From Laccaria trichodermophora (taxonomy: Eukaryota; Basidiomycota; Agaricomycetes; Agaricales; Hydnangiaceae): a stretch of DNA of 64,000 bases. This document shows, piece after piece, positions 1 through 11,070 of this stretch. The stretch is taken from NCBI GenBank assembly GCA_018417955.1, contig JACTVC010000028.1:496001-560000 (forward strand), in the 5' to 3' direction. Numbering within the stretch: position 1 is the stretch's first letter; each line of letters starts with the position of its first letter. The translations under genes were made by a program, and so were the position numbers. The notes below the pieces were generated by a model, which worked only from the letters and a program-made list of their open reading frames with translations, had not been told where the DNA came from and searched no databases.

Positions 1-1737
1 GGACCCGTCGAGAAGGATAAATTTGGCGGAGGCGGCTAGTCATTCATGGTGTTTACGGTGGGTTGGCATTTTCTCTTTTTCTTTTCCACCTTCACCCTCC
101 GGACCTTTTCCCTTTCCTTATCCCTTTGCCCACCCCCGCATCGTCTCGAGCATTCCGTCCCTGGCACTTACTGACTACAAATCCTACATCCACAGACCGA
201 GTCAACTGGCAAACAAAGGCCCTCTAGCGCTCGCGGACAAGCTCACAGAGTCTTTGAGGGATAACGGGGATTTAGGGTTGGCAGCACCCGATTTTGGGAG
301 GCGGTGTGTTTTTATCTTTATACATCTTTTGTTGATGTTCCCACTTGGATTTTCTCCTCCTTTGGATTTTCGTTTTTTCATCGCCTTTCATTCCTTTTTA
401 CACCTTGCGGTTTCTCGGACATCTTTTCCGGCCTTTCGATACTTTGCTTTCTTCTGCAGTCTTGCTTTCTCAGGACATCTCCCGGTCTTCGTCGCTGTTC
501 TCCCCTCCCCCACCTCTCTTCCTTTCAGCGTATCGACGCACAACATCCTTTATTGGCCAGCTTTCTTCCTTCTGCCCTCTCGCCGTTATCATCTGTCTTC
601 CACCTGACATCTTACTGCCTATCGGCCTTTCGACACCTCCCTTTTTCCACCACCTCTCTTCCTTTTGACACCTCGCCGCTTTTCAACTTCCTTTCGTCAC
701 TTCGCTTTTGCGGCCTTTGCGCTTTCACCGCCTTCCTTCCTTTTAACATGTTTCGACAACTATTGCCGCCTTTTCTTTTTCACCCCCTTTCTTTCTTTTG
801 ATACTTTTGATAGCCTTTCTCATCACCGTCTTTCGGGTTGGCCTTTTAACACCTTGCGGCTTTTCGGCACCTTTCTTCCATTTTCTGCCTTGCGGCCTTT
901 CACTGCCTTTCTTACATTCGCTGCCTCTTTCCTGTCTTTGCCTTTCTTTGCCCTCCTTCCTTTTGACACCTTTTGGTCTTTCACCGTCTTTCTTCCCTTT
1001 CCTACTTTTCCTCTTTCGGCTCCTTTTTATCAGTTGTAGAACTTACTAAAGGATGGTATTGGAAATAGGGAAAGCGACGAAGACGAAGACGAAGTTATGC
1101 TCTCGGCTACACATCAGTCACAGTTCACGCAATCCCTTTTGCTCTTTGTGCGTTGCTTGTTTTCTTTGTTTTCTTTCTCTTCCCTTTCTCCCTCCCGCCG
1201 ATGACGTTCTCTTCCACCGCCATGCCGGCCTTCTTCCTTCCCTCCTTCCTTCATCCACTTTCTGCACCCCGCTAATCCGCCAACTACTAACCCACCCACT
1301 AGTCCCAAACTCAATCAGGAACACGATACACACCCAATTTGACGCGGTTTTACGCTTCCCTAGGGCCGTCCCTCATGATGGGGATTATACAAGAAAGTTT
1401 GGAAGCCTTAAACGTTAAATGCAAGCTGTCTCCCCTCCCGCAAGCGGCAGAAGACCAACAACAAGAAACCTCGCGAGCGAATGGAGTTATAAAGCTGCGC
1501 GTAGGCGGCTTTGACAGACGGAAACAAAAGTTCAAAGGGTGGGTGGAGGTGGAGAACTTTAGTTATAGAGGCGTCACGGGAAGTTTTTGTTTGATGAAGC
1601 GAGATGAGGTTGGCTTTCTCTTTTTTTACGTCTGAGCTGAGCTGATGTGGGGACAGGGAAATCCGATATGCTGGAGACAATTGTGGAAGGCGCTGATCAA
1701 GTCTCCGGCTGTGGATCCGCACGTTTTGAGGAAGTGA
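1..1737 (+). CDS. chk1: Chk1-type checkpoint kinase, C-terminal part (5' end outside window)
   Basis: The window opens at the end of the kinase domain (DPSRRINLAEAASHSW, from base 2). Exons I can place are 1-57, 196 to about 300, about 1045-1147 (ending TQSLLLF), 1303-1608 and 1657-1737 (stop TGA 1735-1737). The exon from 1303 carries TRFYASLG, LNVKCKL and RRKQKFKGWVEVE, and the last begins GNPICWRQLWKALI. These match my knowledge of the conserved C-terminal regulatory (KA1-like) region of fungal Chk1, a nuclear Ser/Thr kinase that halts the cell cycle after DNA damage. Introns 58-195 and 1148-1302 are longer than usual here; the intron between about 300 and 1045 is exceptional and pyrimidine-rich. 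The intron ending at 1302 has a consensus CTACTAAC branch site. The exact borders of the long intron are uncertain: acceptors at 1039 or 1052 both keep frame, and the donor near 300 is weak. The family call rests on remembered motifs. Confidence 0.72.
300..1040. repeat. Pyrimidine-rich degenerate repeat filling a chk1 intron
   Basis: About 740 bases of almost pure C/T on the + strand, made of imperfect recurrences of phrases such as CCTTTCGACACCTT, TTTTGACACC and GCGGCCTTTC. It lies between two exons of the Chk1-like gene, so I read it as an expanded intron. The many overlapping open frames here (rich in F, S, L and P) are a compositional artefact. Confidence 0.65.
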
Positions 1738-2506
1738 GGTGGAAGGGGAGCAGTTGGTCGTGGGGGTGGGCGCGTCGGGTATCTCGCAAAAACCTTTGAC
1801 CTTTTGATGGAGTGGCCGCCGGCGGTAGATCCACGCCCACCTTCAAAGCAACTTCAAGGGAAGCGAGTGAAAAGAAACAGGAAGAGCACTTGTGGTCTCA
1901 CCTTTCTTGCCGATCTATCCGTTTTATTTTATTTTGAGGAGCTTGAATACCATTTTAATCCGTCAGGAAGGGACGTTTCATGTAGATTATGTTGTACAAC
2001 ATCCCCCCATATCTGAATTTATGCTTCGGAGTCCTGCAGTTCAACGAATCTCTTGGCGGGAGAACTCCATTCTATTAAAAGAAGACAAAAGACACTTCTA
2101 CTCAATCCAGATATATATAACGCTGTACAACAAGACCTGTTTTCAAAGTAATCAGATCCAAGTCTCCTTGTGGGGAAATCGCAGCGTTCAATTCAAGGGC
2201 CCGGGATCCGAAGTTTGCACATGCGGTAGGTGTGAAAGTTATAAATATTGCAAAGTTACAACACAAAGATGTCGCCCAGGAGATATGTTTCGAAATAGTT
2301 GTACAAGTTGCCTAGTCACCCGCCTACAGCCCAAAACAGAAGGAGAAATGTCGTACATCATATATCATACACAATCAATCGTACACCGAATGTCCTACCC
2401 AAGTCATTCAGACGATCATACCAGAATGTTTGGAAACATCCGAGTCCACAACGGACATCGTTGTTTTGTTCACGTTGATTTGCAACTGTAAAGAACGACC
2501 TTCAAA
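1738..2506. other. Intergenic, no supported gene
   Basis: Space between the convergent Chk1-like (+) and DUF6534 (-) genes. A 199-codon open frame at 1892-2491 (+) starts at GTG, matches nothing I know and runs toward the 3' end of the DUF6534 gene. I do not call it coding. Confidence 0.5.
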
Positions 2507-4452
2507 TTAAACTGGAGACGACTCGGATGGCAGAGATGTGCTGACTGGTGTAGTTTTGGTCTCTTCCTCCTGACATATCATAATATTTGGTAGGTGCCAT
2601 CGAAACGCGTCAAAGTTAGGCAAATAAACGTACCGAAAGTCTCTTCATCGAGGGACGCGGCCCCCGGAAGTTGTCTGGGAACATGATGGGCTGGCGATCG
2701 TTCGAGTTTGAAGGTGAAGCACGGTGACCGGGACGCAGACCCTTTCGGGTGTTAAGTCTAAACAGGGAGGTCAGGACTATCTTCGACTGATGGAGTGTAT
2801 GCTCCTCTTACGTAGCCAAGAGGGAATTGGCGTAGACTGGATCAAAACACGAAGTTAGTTAGCGCGTGATGGCGAGCAAGGGTATCGCATTACGCACATT
2901 TGCTGATGACAAAGTGGAGGCCCAGGAAGATGAGGTTGTCCCCCCTTTCTAACCACTGTGGCGAATGAGTTTGTTGAAGAGTCATAAGGATATAAGGGAA
3001 ACGTACACAGATCATGGACACTACAACGGCAGCACTTAGGGAAATCGGTATGTGTTTTGTATACTTTGAAGCAAAAATAGACATACCAAGTCAACGATCC
3101 GTTCTCAAAAGAATACAAGATCAACTTGTCAAGGACGTGGTTCATGCTGAAAATAGTTAGATGACATCAGTGACAAAGAAAGCGCTACATGACCGACCTG
3201 GACATTTTCTTTTGATTCTTCCTTAGGAGGTAGCAAAGACATCCTGTGATGAGAACGTCTAGCGCGGAAGATAACGCCAATCCCGAAGTGAACGAGAACT
3301 ATACCGCGAGAATCATGAACACAGGAGTATATTTCATGTGGCAGATACATACCGTGTACAGTTGCACGAAACGTTTGAGGCTCCTGAGCGTAATCCTGGA
3401 GGGGAAGATATGTCGGTACTGGTATACGAATGTAAAAGAAAATGTCGCACAGCTTATTCGTGGTCACTGAGAGAAACAGATTGTTAAACAACGACTTTTT
3501 ATTTCTCGTACAACTTCCGAGACTTACGAGAAGCGAAGCCTGGAGGATAGTTAAGTATGGGTGTATTCACTGGAGCCCGGACAATTGACTTACAAAGACG
3601 AGCAGTGGCGAGCATAGCCTATATAAACATCAGTCTGGATCTCGTGCGCAAAGCTTGCGGGAACACGCACCAGTGGCACAGAAATGAAGAAATTGTTCAA
3701 GCTGACTGGGGTAGTTGTGAGACTCGGAATGGGGAAGCACAGATATGACATCTCTTACGCTTGTGTATTCTGTAGATGAAAAAGCTTGGGATAGAGTTCA
3801 GCGACGTGAAGAGTTTTTGTAACAATACTACGACATACCCATGTACAAGATAAGTGAGGGCGGCCGTCAATGCGATCGTGGTCTGATATCCAAGACGAAG
3901 TATTAGCCATTTCCTATCAAAATGAACTGCATGAGATTACTCACGGCTAGAGACCTGGACAAAGCAGTAGAAAAAAGGTTAATATACATACAGAAGGGGG
4001 GGTGGATATGTACCAAGGAATAAAATCTATCCGTGACTGATCACCGAAGTGCGCAATGAGATGATCCCATAATGACATGCTGACGAAGATAGTGTGCAGG
4101 AAGTCTAGAAACCTGCGTGCCGTGATAAGCAGCTAACTTGACGTCATTGGGACGGTTAACCAACCAGACGGCAGCCACCTGCGCGTAGATAAGGCGATCA
4201 TGAACACGCATGCAATTGCAAGACGTGGTGCTTACAAGGACTCTGAGAATAGCGACATCATGTGAATAGTGCTTGAAGTAGACCACGGTCTGGACAGTGA
4301 CGATCCCAGAGAATCTATCATTTGGAAGCGCATCAGTTAATGGAACGATCACAAAAGATCGGCAAAGAGACGCACATAGAAGCCACAATCCCCCCAACGA
4401 GTAGAGCGCCAAAGGTTCCTGAAATGTTAACTGCCACAGCAGGAGCTGACAT
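2507..4452 (-). CDS. DUF6534-type integral membrane protein
   Basis: A fragmented gene that closes perfectly when spliced. Exons (minus strand, high to low): 4452-4376, 4314-4236, 4178-4165, 4112-4014, 3954-3945, 3882-3839, 3784-3759, 3705-3671, 3618-3594, 3539-3528, 3466-3451, 3395-3353, 3298-3198, 3146-3087, 3034-2898, 2836-2812, 2757-2634 and 2569-2507. They sum to 990 nt (329 aa plus stop); introns are 51-64 nt with GT...AG ends. Landmarks in order: GTFGALLVGGIVAS, VQTVVYFKHYSHD, WFLDFLHTIF, GFFIYRIHK, LALSSALDVLITGCLCYL, NHVLDKLILY, FLGLHFVISK and YANSLLATLN, followed by a polar tail ending in SPV. This order and the length fit the Agaricomycete DUF6534 family, predicted multi-pass (about seven helix) membrane proteins of unknown function. 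Four exons are only 10-16 nt. The start is the first ATG before the first helix, and the family name is from memory. Confidence 0.82.
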
Positions 4453-4569
4453 GACGGCGGATAACGACTGAAGAATGTAAAAGGAGGGAAGGGATGGCGG
4501 AGGCGAAAGAGAGGGCAAAGATTGGAAGCGATGACCGACCCACGGAGGTACATCCTGAATTGAGTTGAC

Positions 4570-4578
4570 TTATATATA
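4570..4578 (-). promoter_or_regulatory. TATA-like element upstream of the DUF6534 gene
   Basis: On the minus strand CTATATATAAG lies about 118 bp upstream of the ATG at 4452, a normal distance for a fungal TATA box with a short leader. Sequence only. Confidence 0.4.
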
Positions 4579-6205
4579 GTTCAGCGAAAGAGTAGGAGAT
4601 TCAACCCTATGTTTGATATCCAGTCCGGATCAGCCTCCTCCTGAAAGTATGTACGTACAGTGACAAAACCTGTGCTGACATGGCGGAGTTCTCTATTATC
4701 CCGATAGAGCGAGTATATCCCGGGTCCTTGGGTTAGTGATTGGCGCGCAAAGACTTTGCCACCCACAACTTGGCATAGGGGGCCGGAAGGCAGCGCCGTA
4801 AGTAATCCTTCAAGTTCTCGCGACTTGGCATTCATTAGAAGCCGCGAATAGAATAGGCTGGTGAAGTATTTGAGATATTGAGTGTCCTGTAATTGGAGGG
4901 CAGCTGATCCAGTATACGGCGCCGATATGGAAATCAGGTACATCATCGAGATTTGGGCGGACAATTGCCAGGAACAATTGGCTAGGAAGGATGAGTGAAG
5001 CTGGAAGGCGCTGACGTTCTGTAGGCCAAACACGTTTAATCCTCGACGTCGTTTCGCGAGCAGGGTCTACGGGATGATGATTGGATGATTAGACGGTGAC
5101 AATTGAGGTTCGCTCAAGATAGCCTAGCAGCAACTTGGCTGCCTCGGTCCAAGCCCATTTTTTGACCCCCGTAAACGAGTGCAAACGCAGAGATTGGCGT
5201 TACAGCTTGACAATTAAATGCAGTGATAATAGTGACTGACACGAGGTTTGAAACGTTGAGGCCAAAGAGAAAGGGTCGAGCAAAGTCCAGAAAGTTGGAC
5301 GGAGATTTTCGGCGATAAGATAAGATGTGAATATCTGATAATTTGCGTCATTTTAATGAAATATGCTGTCGAAGAAAGAAGCGTCAAATGGATGGCAATC
5401 AGACCTTGAATTACGGTCTCCTGCACGGTAAACTTCTCGGTTCAGAAGGGATGGGTCGGGACATAGGATGGCACCTTACTCAGAGTGACCGATTCGGAAG
5501 CACTTTCGTGGGCGCTGAGATCACAATGGAACAGGTCAGATTGACATGGACTTGTGACACGACGGGTATCGCGGTCCTGGGGAGGTCCACTTTGAGTTGG
5601 CGGCTCATCCACGACCTTAATGCGGGAATGCATCCTCCGGAGCGTCCGTTCATCCAGGACAATGAGTCATGAGGGCGGAGTCGACTGTAATGTGTGCATA
5701 GTATCCTTGGCGAGATATGGAAGATAGAGCCTTGGCAGCTCCCTACAACCGGTCTTTGGGTGGAATTATTTTGTAGACTCCGAAAAGTGACAGCTCCATT
5801 TCTGCACAATGTTAACGCCTGTGAGGAAAAGAACAAATATGTTACACCTATGTGTGTACGATGAGGACGGCGATTACCATTCCGGCTTTTTACGGCCTAG
5901 ATTTCGCAAGAGATAAGTGGGCGAGCTTAATTGTTGGTTGAGGAGTATGGTCTGCATACCATTCTCGTCCGTTAGACAGATTGCTCATCATTTCAAAACT
6001 CAGTGACTAAACATGAAGTGAGTCAGTCAGTCACCCTCAACGCTCAACTGGCATCCCGGCGAAGACTTTCCCTCGCGGTTTTCATCGGAATCGCCAATCC
6101 TGCAAGAAAAAGATGGCATTATGGAGATGCTGAATCCGATATAACACTTTCTTGATCCCGCTGCTATATGCATCACTTCCGTTCCTGAATATTGCGGTTT
6201 AGGCA
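4579..6205. other. Intergenic, no recognised gene
   Basis: Between the promoter of the DUF6534 gene and the 3' end of the Utp16-like gene. Open frames of 100-150 codons occur on the minus strand (4581-5033, 5480-5836), but I found no splice pattern giving a recognisable protein. The DUF6534 gene shows that very fragmented genes can hide here, so a spliced gene is not excluded. Confidence 0.4.
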
Positions 6206-7139
6206 TCACGCTCTCACAAAATTAGCAGCAGGCCCGCCGTTGCGACGCATGACACCAATGTTAACTGCCAGAAATCAAAATCAGCGACGGAATGGGGAGG
6301 TTCGGTCTGTAGGAGCATACCAGGTCGTCGTTCCCACCCCCTTGCTTTGGGATTTCCACCTTTCAGAGTCAGAGTACGATCTATGAATTTCCTGATCTTC
6401 CGTGAAGGGCGTGCGGAGGGATCAGATGGCTTGTTGGTTTCAGGAAGAACCCGAATTGCCCGTGAGCTGGATATGAGTCAGGAGAGCCATCATAAGTGAG
6501 AAAACGGACTAACCCTATTACAAGGTCTTTTGGAGGCGCATTGTTGCGTTTACGTTTTCTTGAGGGCAGTTGTGGCTTCGAATCTATGTCTTCCACTTTC
6601 CGTTTGGACGAGGCCGTCGAGGCTTTGAAAGCAGCCTCAAATAGTTCGTCGGGGAGATGGTCAGGATTCGATATCCGACCTAGTTGCTCTTCCCGGTCTG
6701 CGTCGTTCAGATTTGACTCCACGTCGCTCTCGTCGCCGTCTGAGCCTGACTCTTCTTCCTGGCTACTCAACTCTTCTCCACTTTCATCGTCGTCTGACCC
6801 TTCCAAGCCACCAAAACCCTCAAACTCTTCCTCGTCACCGCTTTCGCCCTCACCCATTTCGTCCTGGGCTTCCTGCATTGCCCTCTGCATCCTGGCCTCC
6901 AGATCCAGATCACGGCTGCTTCTATTCTTCTCCTTTTGCTTCCCCCGGTTCCTCTCCGCCCTCTCCTTCAGTTTTCTGTCCCTTTCCCTATTCTCTTCAC
7001 GTTTCCTCTCTTTCACTAGAATTTCTGCTTTCTTTAGCTCCGTTTCGCGACGGTGCATGCTCTGCTTTGACTGAGTTAGTGATATGGCTTCTGGCGCGTC
7101 TTCATCGCTAGAGCCTAATTCTTCGTGTCGGGGGGCCAT
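6206..7139 (-). CDS. utp16: Bud21/Utp16-like small-subunit processome protein
   Basis: Three exons: 7139-6514, 6466-6321 and 6264-6206 (stop). They sum to 831 nt, 276 aa plus stop. Introns are 6467-6513 (47 nt) and 6265-6320 (56 nt). The N-terminus (MAPRHEELGSSDEDAPEA) is followed by a long K/E/R-rich charged helix, then an acidic Ser/Asp/Glu stretch (about residues 90-150), the motif DHLPDELFEAAFKA and a basic RKRKR patch. The spliced C-terminus reads KDLVIGSRAIRVLP, SRKIRKFIDRTL, IGVMRRNGGPAANFVRA. A charged, acidic protein with this C-terminus resembles the Utp16/Bud21 U3 snoRNA-associated family, which acts in the nucleolus in 18S rRNA maturation. The start is the ATG at 7139; an open frame extends a little upstream without another ATG. 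It is divergent from the P450 gene. The family assignment is from memory of motifs, the splicing from sequence. Confidence 0.68.
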
Positions 7140-7609
7140 TGTGGGTTGGAAGTGAAATTTCAATCGTGAGAAAGCTGTGCAGTGGCGGTGCCATACTTAC
7201 CTAAAAGCCGAGTGCCCTGAGCCCCTGGCTTCCTCTCTGTCTCGATTCAGGTTTCGCTAGCCGAGACTAACCTAAAAACTAGCCAGGAAATTGAGTTTCG
7301 GGGATTGACCAAGCGTTTCATCAGTCACTCGTCACTCTGAATCGTGTACTATGTCCTACCGTCTTTCGATGGGCCTAAAAGGGCAGCCATTTCTCAACTT
7401 TCAATATTGATTTTCATTACTGAACCAATGGAAGGATCTGGCGAATCTCATGGATAAACTCCTTTCACATAAAAAGCCGCGGAAAGTTTGAAACCACATG
7501 AACGTCGTCCGAGGTAGATGCAACACGCCAATATTGACGCGCACCTTTGAGCCTTTGACTGGAACTCCCCTTGCCGAAGTACAGTAGCCCCATCATCGTC
7601 ACCTCAATT

Positions 7610-7670
7610 CATACTGATGCGCTGGAATCAAGGTTGATTTGAGGTCGTTAAATCCCAGCGCATCAGTATG
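7610..7670. repeat. 16-bp perfect inverted repeat in the divergent promoter
   Basis: CATACTGATGCGCTGG at 7610-7625 is perfectly repeated in inverse at 7655-7670, with a 29-bp spacer. It lies in the 890-bp region between the divergent Utp16-like and P450 genes, about 360 bp upstream of the P450 ATG. It could be an operator-like site or a relic of a small transposon. Nothing else is recognised in 7140-8029. Confidence 0.6.
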
Positions 7671-7982
7671 TGGTCAGGTCATCCCCGCAGGCTTAAGCAT
7701 CAAGGTTAAAAGCCCTCTTGGCGCAGTGCGCGCAACAACTACCAACGGCGTTGCGGTTTCTTTCGGAGCAATTAAATCCTTGGGCGTTTGTTTCCAGCAT
7801 TCGCCTCCGTTCCTTCGGACTTTCTTATTCAACTTCCGCTTGACTTCCGCCGGCAAATGAGATACATTGCCCCAACCATATGCTCGTGCTCTTAACCGGG
7901 GGTCGAGGATATGGAGCGAAGTTGAAAACAGTCCCTGTTTTCGGGGATGCAATAACTGCAAGTTGACTCAGCGTGCTCAGAG

Positions 7983-7988
7983 TATAAG
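7983..7988 (+). promoter_or_regulatory. TATA-like element of the P450 gene
   Basis: AGTATAAGAC with TATAAG at 7983-7988, 42-47 bp upstream of the P450 ATG at 8030. Confidence 0.35.
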
Positions 7989-8029
7989 ACCACGGGCGGC
8001 CCACCCAGCAACCCACAATCATAGACATC

Positions 8030-10430
8030 ATGTCCCTTCTACAGGATTTTACTCTCGCCAACCTGGTTGTGGACGCCCTTCTCTTCTACGCATTGTACTG
8101 TTTGTCGAAATGGCTTTTCCTGCCGTTCACCTCGAGGAGTCCATTTCGCGACATACCTGGTCCCCCGCCAGCCTCTTGGTTTATGGGTAGGTCGCGATTG
8201 ACGACTGCGACTTTTTTGCCTCGACTCATGCCTTCCAGGAAATTTGGGACAGCTCTTTAATTCCAAAGGCCTCCCTTTACATCAAGAGCTTGTGGATCGG
8301 TTTGGAGGGATGGTTAAAGTTCACGGTTTCTTTGGGGTGAGACTGTCCTCTTTCCCTGCCCTTATTCTCAACAGCTGAAATCTCCTCAAAGGAGGAGCAA
8401 CTATATATATCTGACCCCCGCGCACTTCATTCTATAATTTCGAAAGACCAGGATGCGTTTGAAGAGACTGCCGTCTTTATTGAGTAGGTCATCTAATGTT
8501 CGCAGAGACGACATACTCATGGTTCTTAGGACAAACAAAGTCATTTTCGGGCCTGGCTTAGTTGCGACGACAGGTAAGTAACGTGTTCTTCGTTCACACA
8601 AGCTCCGTTCAATTCAGTTCCAGGCGAACAACATAAAAGGCAGCGGAAGTTGGTCAACCCCATTTTTTCGACGCTCCAACTTCGGCGCCTCGTGCCGATC
8701 TTCTATGAAATCGCAGAAAAGGTAAGTATGATATCGATATAACGCCGAAGATTAGGTATCAGACATGACATCATTAATATTTCTGTAGCTATCCGCCGTC
8801 TTGGCCGAAGAAGTCAGGGCTCATAGAGCAGAAGGGAAAAAGAATGTTCTGGACATGTCGGAGTGGATGTGCCGTGTCGCACTTGAGAGTGTGGGACAGA
8901 CGGTCTTGGGATATTCCTTCGACCCGCTCGATTCTCCTCACAATAACCCTTATACATCAGCAATTAAAGAATTAATGTGAGTAGCCTGTCCTGTTGTGTT
9001 TTATGATTATGACACTCATACTCATCGCATCCTAGCCCAACAATATTTTCATTGTCACTCGTCCGTCAATTTGCACCGTTCCTCTGCAAGCTCGGACCTC
9101 CCGCTTTTAGACGTAAATTAGTCGAATGGACACCAAACGCGGCGGTGCAAAAGGTAAAACGGATGTCGGACGTGATGCATCACACCGCCCAGGAAATTTT
9201 GCGCCAGAAGAGAGAGGATATTGCCAACGAGGGATTGTCTTACGATTATGAAGAAGGGAAGGATATCATAAGCGTTCTTCGTGAGTCCGCAATCAAGATC
9301 TGTTTGATTTTATTGATCGTTCCCAGTCCGTGCGAACGATAACGCCAAGGAAGCGGAGAAGTTGAGCGATATTGAATTGACTGGACAGATGACGTACGTT
9401 TCACCGTGATATTCTTTCTGTTATTCTAACCTGGTTATCTCTCAGAGTTCTGATTTTTGGCGCACAAGATACCACTTCTTCCGCGCTGTCCCGTATACTC
9501 CACTTGCTCTCCGTTAACCCCGAAGTTCAGAGCAAATTGCGATGCGAAATACAGATAGCCTTGAAAAGTTCGGATGGGCGGCTAGATTACGACACAGTCA
9601 TGGCTCTTCCTTGGCTTGACGCCGTGTTAAAGGAAACTCTGAGATTGCGAGTTCTTATTTCGTTTTCTCCAACGTTGTTGACATTATTAATTTACACTCC
9701 ATAGATACCCTCCGGTACCTTTCGTACGACGAACGTGGGCTTTCCATATTCTATGACATAAGATCACGAGGACTGACATACCAGAAAAGTGCTGTAAAGG
9801 AGCGAACAATTCCTTACTCAGAACCGGCGGATTTGGCGTCAGGAGACTCACAACCTCGTGTATCGTCAGTCACTGTTCCCGTTGGCACCACAATCTTCGT
9901 CGGGATCGCCGGGAGCAATTCCTTGGAATCTGTGTGGGGGCCTGACGCCAAAGAATGGAAACCCGAACGGTGGTTGCCGACGTGCGATGCGGCACACCAT
10001 GGTGTGCGCTTGCCCGGAATATATTCTGGAATGTAAGCGTTCTATCGAACGCTGAGTTAACCCTGACGAAAATATCTTCGGTTCTAGGATGTCTTTTCTC
10101 GGAGGAGGAAGGTCTTGCATGTAAGTCGGCCATCCCACATTACAGAAACATCAATTCCAACCTTTCATTCAGTGGCTATAAATTTGCACAAATCGAAATG
10201 AGTAAGGAGCATTGGACGCTTTCAAAACCAGTGAAAACGCTGACACGCCGACCATAGAGATTATTCTCATAACCCTTCTTTCAAAATTCAAGTTCTCGCC
10301 TACTGAGGATGAGATCATCTGGAACCTTTCGCAGATAATTTCGCCCTCTGTGAAGGCGCCTGATCGCAGTGGGTCAGAGAAGAAGGGACTTCCCCTCGTA
10401 GTTGAGATTATAGAAAAGCCAGGATCTTGA
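8030..10430 (+). CDS. Cytochrome P450 monooxygenase, microsomal type
   Basis: Fourteen exons: 8030-8186, 8239-8336, 8392-8483, 8530-8573, 8624-8721, 8789-8976, 9036-9280, 9327-9393, 9446-9646, 9705-9734, 9790-10032, 10088-10120, 10173-10201 and 10258-10430. They sum to 1698 nt (565 aa plus stop). The N-terminus is a hydrophobic anchor followed by the proline hinge PGPPPASW, so it should sit on the ER membrane. Helix I reads FGAQDTTSSA (about residues 334-343). The ExxR pair is E393-R396 in KETLRLYPP, WKPERW is near 463-468, and the haem loop FLGGGRSCIG holds the ligand Cys at about 498. All catalytic landmarks are present, so the gene appears functional. It resembles Agaricomycete P450s of the CYP5144/CYP5150 type, but I cannot assign a family or substrate. 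The intron 9647-9704 uses a GC donor (GCGAGT); reading it as spliced is the only way to restore LRLYPP. The intron 9735-9789 uses the second of two nearby acceptors. Confidence 0.9.
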
Positions 10431-11070
10431 CGTTTACATATTATAATGTTATCAAACGTAAATTGATCGTTTTTCAAAAAGAGAATTGGAGTTGAAGCCA
10501 AGGTACAATTGCAAGAAACACAGCAATGATTCAAACGTACAACTTCTGCCAGTGCCTATAGCTAGCTTCAATTTTAAATTCTATCATCTCACGACTTACG
10601 CCAAAGCCACAGGCCCACAACGGTTTGTGGAAAAGATGTTTTCCGAAAATGTGAAGAGCGAGAATTTGTGCGGCGGGAATTGAGTTTTGTATTCTGTTGG
10701 CAAATCTATTTGCGAGAACTAGAGAATATTATTGCCAAGGGGCGAGAAGGCCAGCCATAACTCATGAGCGGAATGAAACAGAGTGGAAGCTTAGAGCGTT
10801 TAGTGGGGCCGTTTGACCAGGCCCAAAAGGGTGAATAAATGTTGCTTATCGTCTACCAGGGCGGTAGTTTACGTTGGAAACATTGACTAAGAATGGGGGG
10901 GATGGCTGGGACGCTGTATACTGATACCCAGGGATGGGGTCAAGCTGGGGTTGGTTGTTCATGTAAATATGTTCCCGAAGAGGCTGGAAGTATTTGACCT
11001 TGCCAGTGCGAGGTACGAGGCAGAAATTGACAAATATATATTTTAGAAGTTGAAATTTGGTCAAGATTGT
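10431..11070. other. Intergenic, no supported gene
   Basis: A-rich 3' flank of the P450 gene. Only short random open frames; no repeat or RNA gene seen. Confidence 0.5.

Noticed and set aside
23..1049. Several overlapping + strand open frames rich in F, S, L, P
   Set aside because: They lie in the pyrimidine-rich intron of the Chk1-like gene; compositional bias keeps frames open and no motif is present.
1892..2491. 199-codon + strand frame
   Set aside because: Starts at GTG, no recognisable domain, no splice support, and runs up to the 3' end of the DUF6534 gene.
6496..7074. 192-codon + strand frame
   Set aside because: Antisense shadow of the acidic and charged part of the Utp16-like gene.
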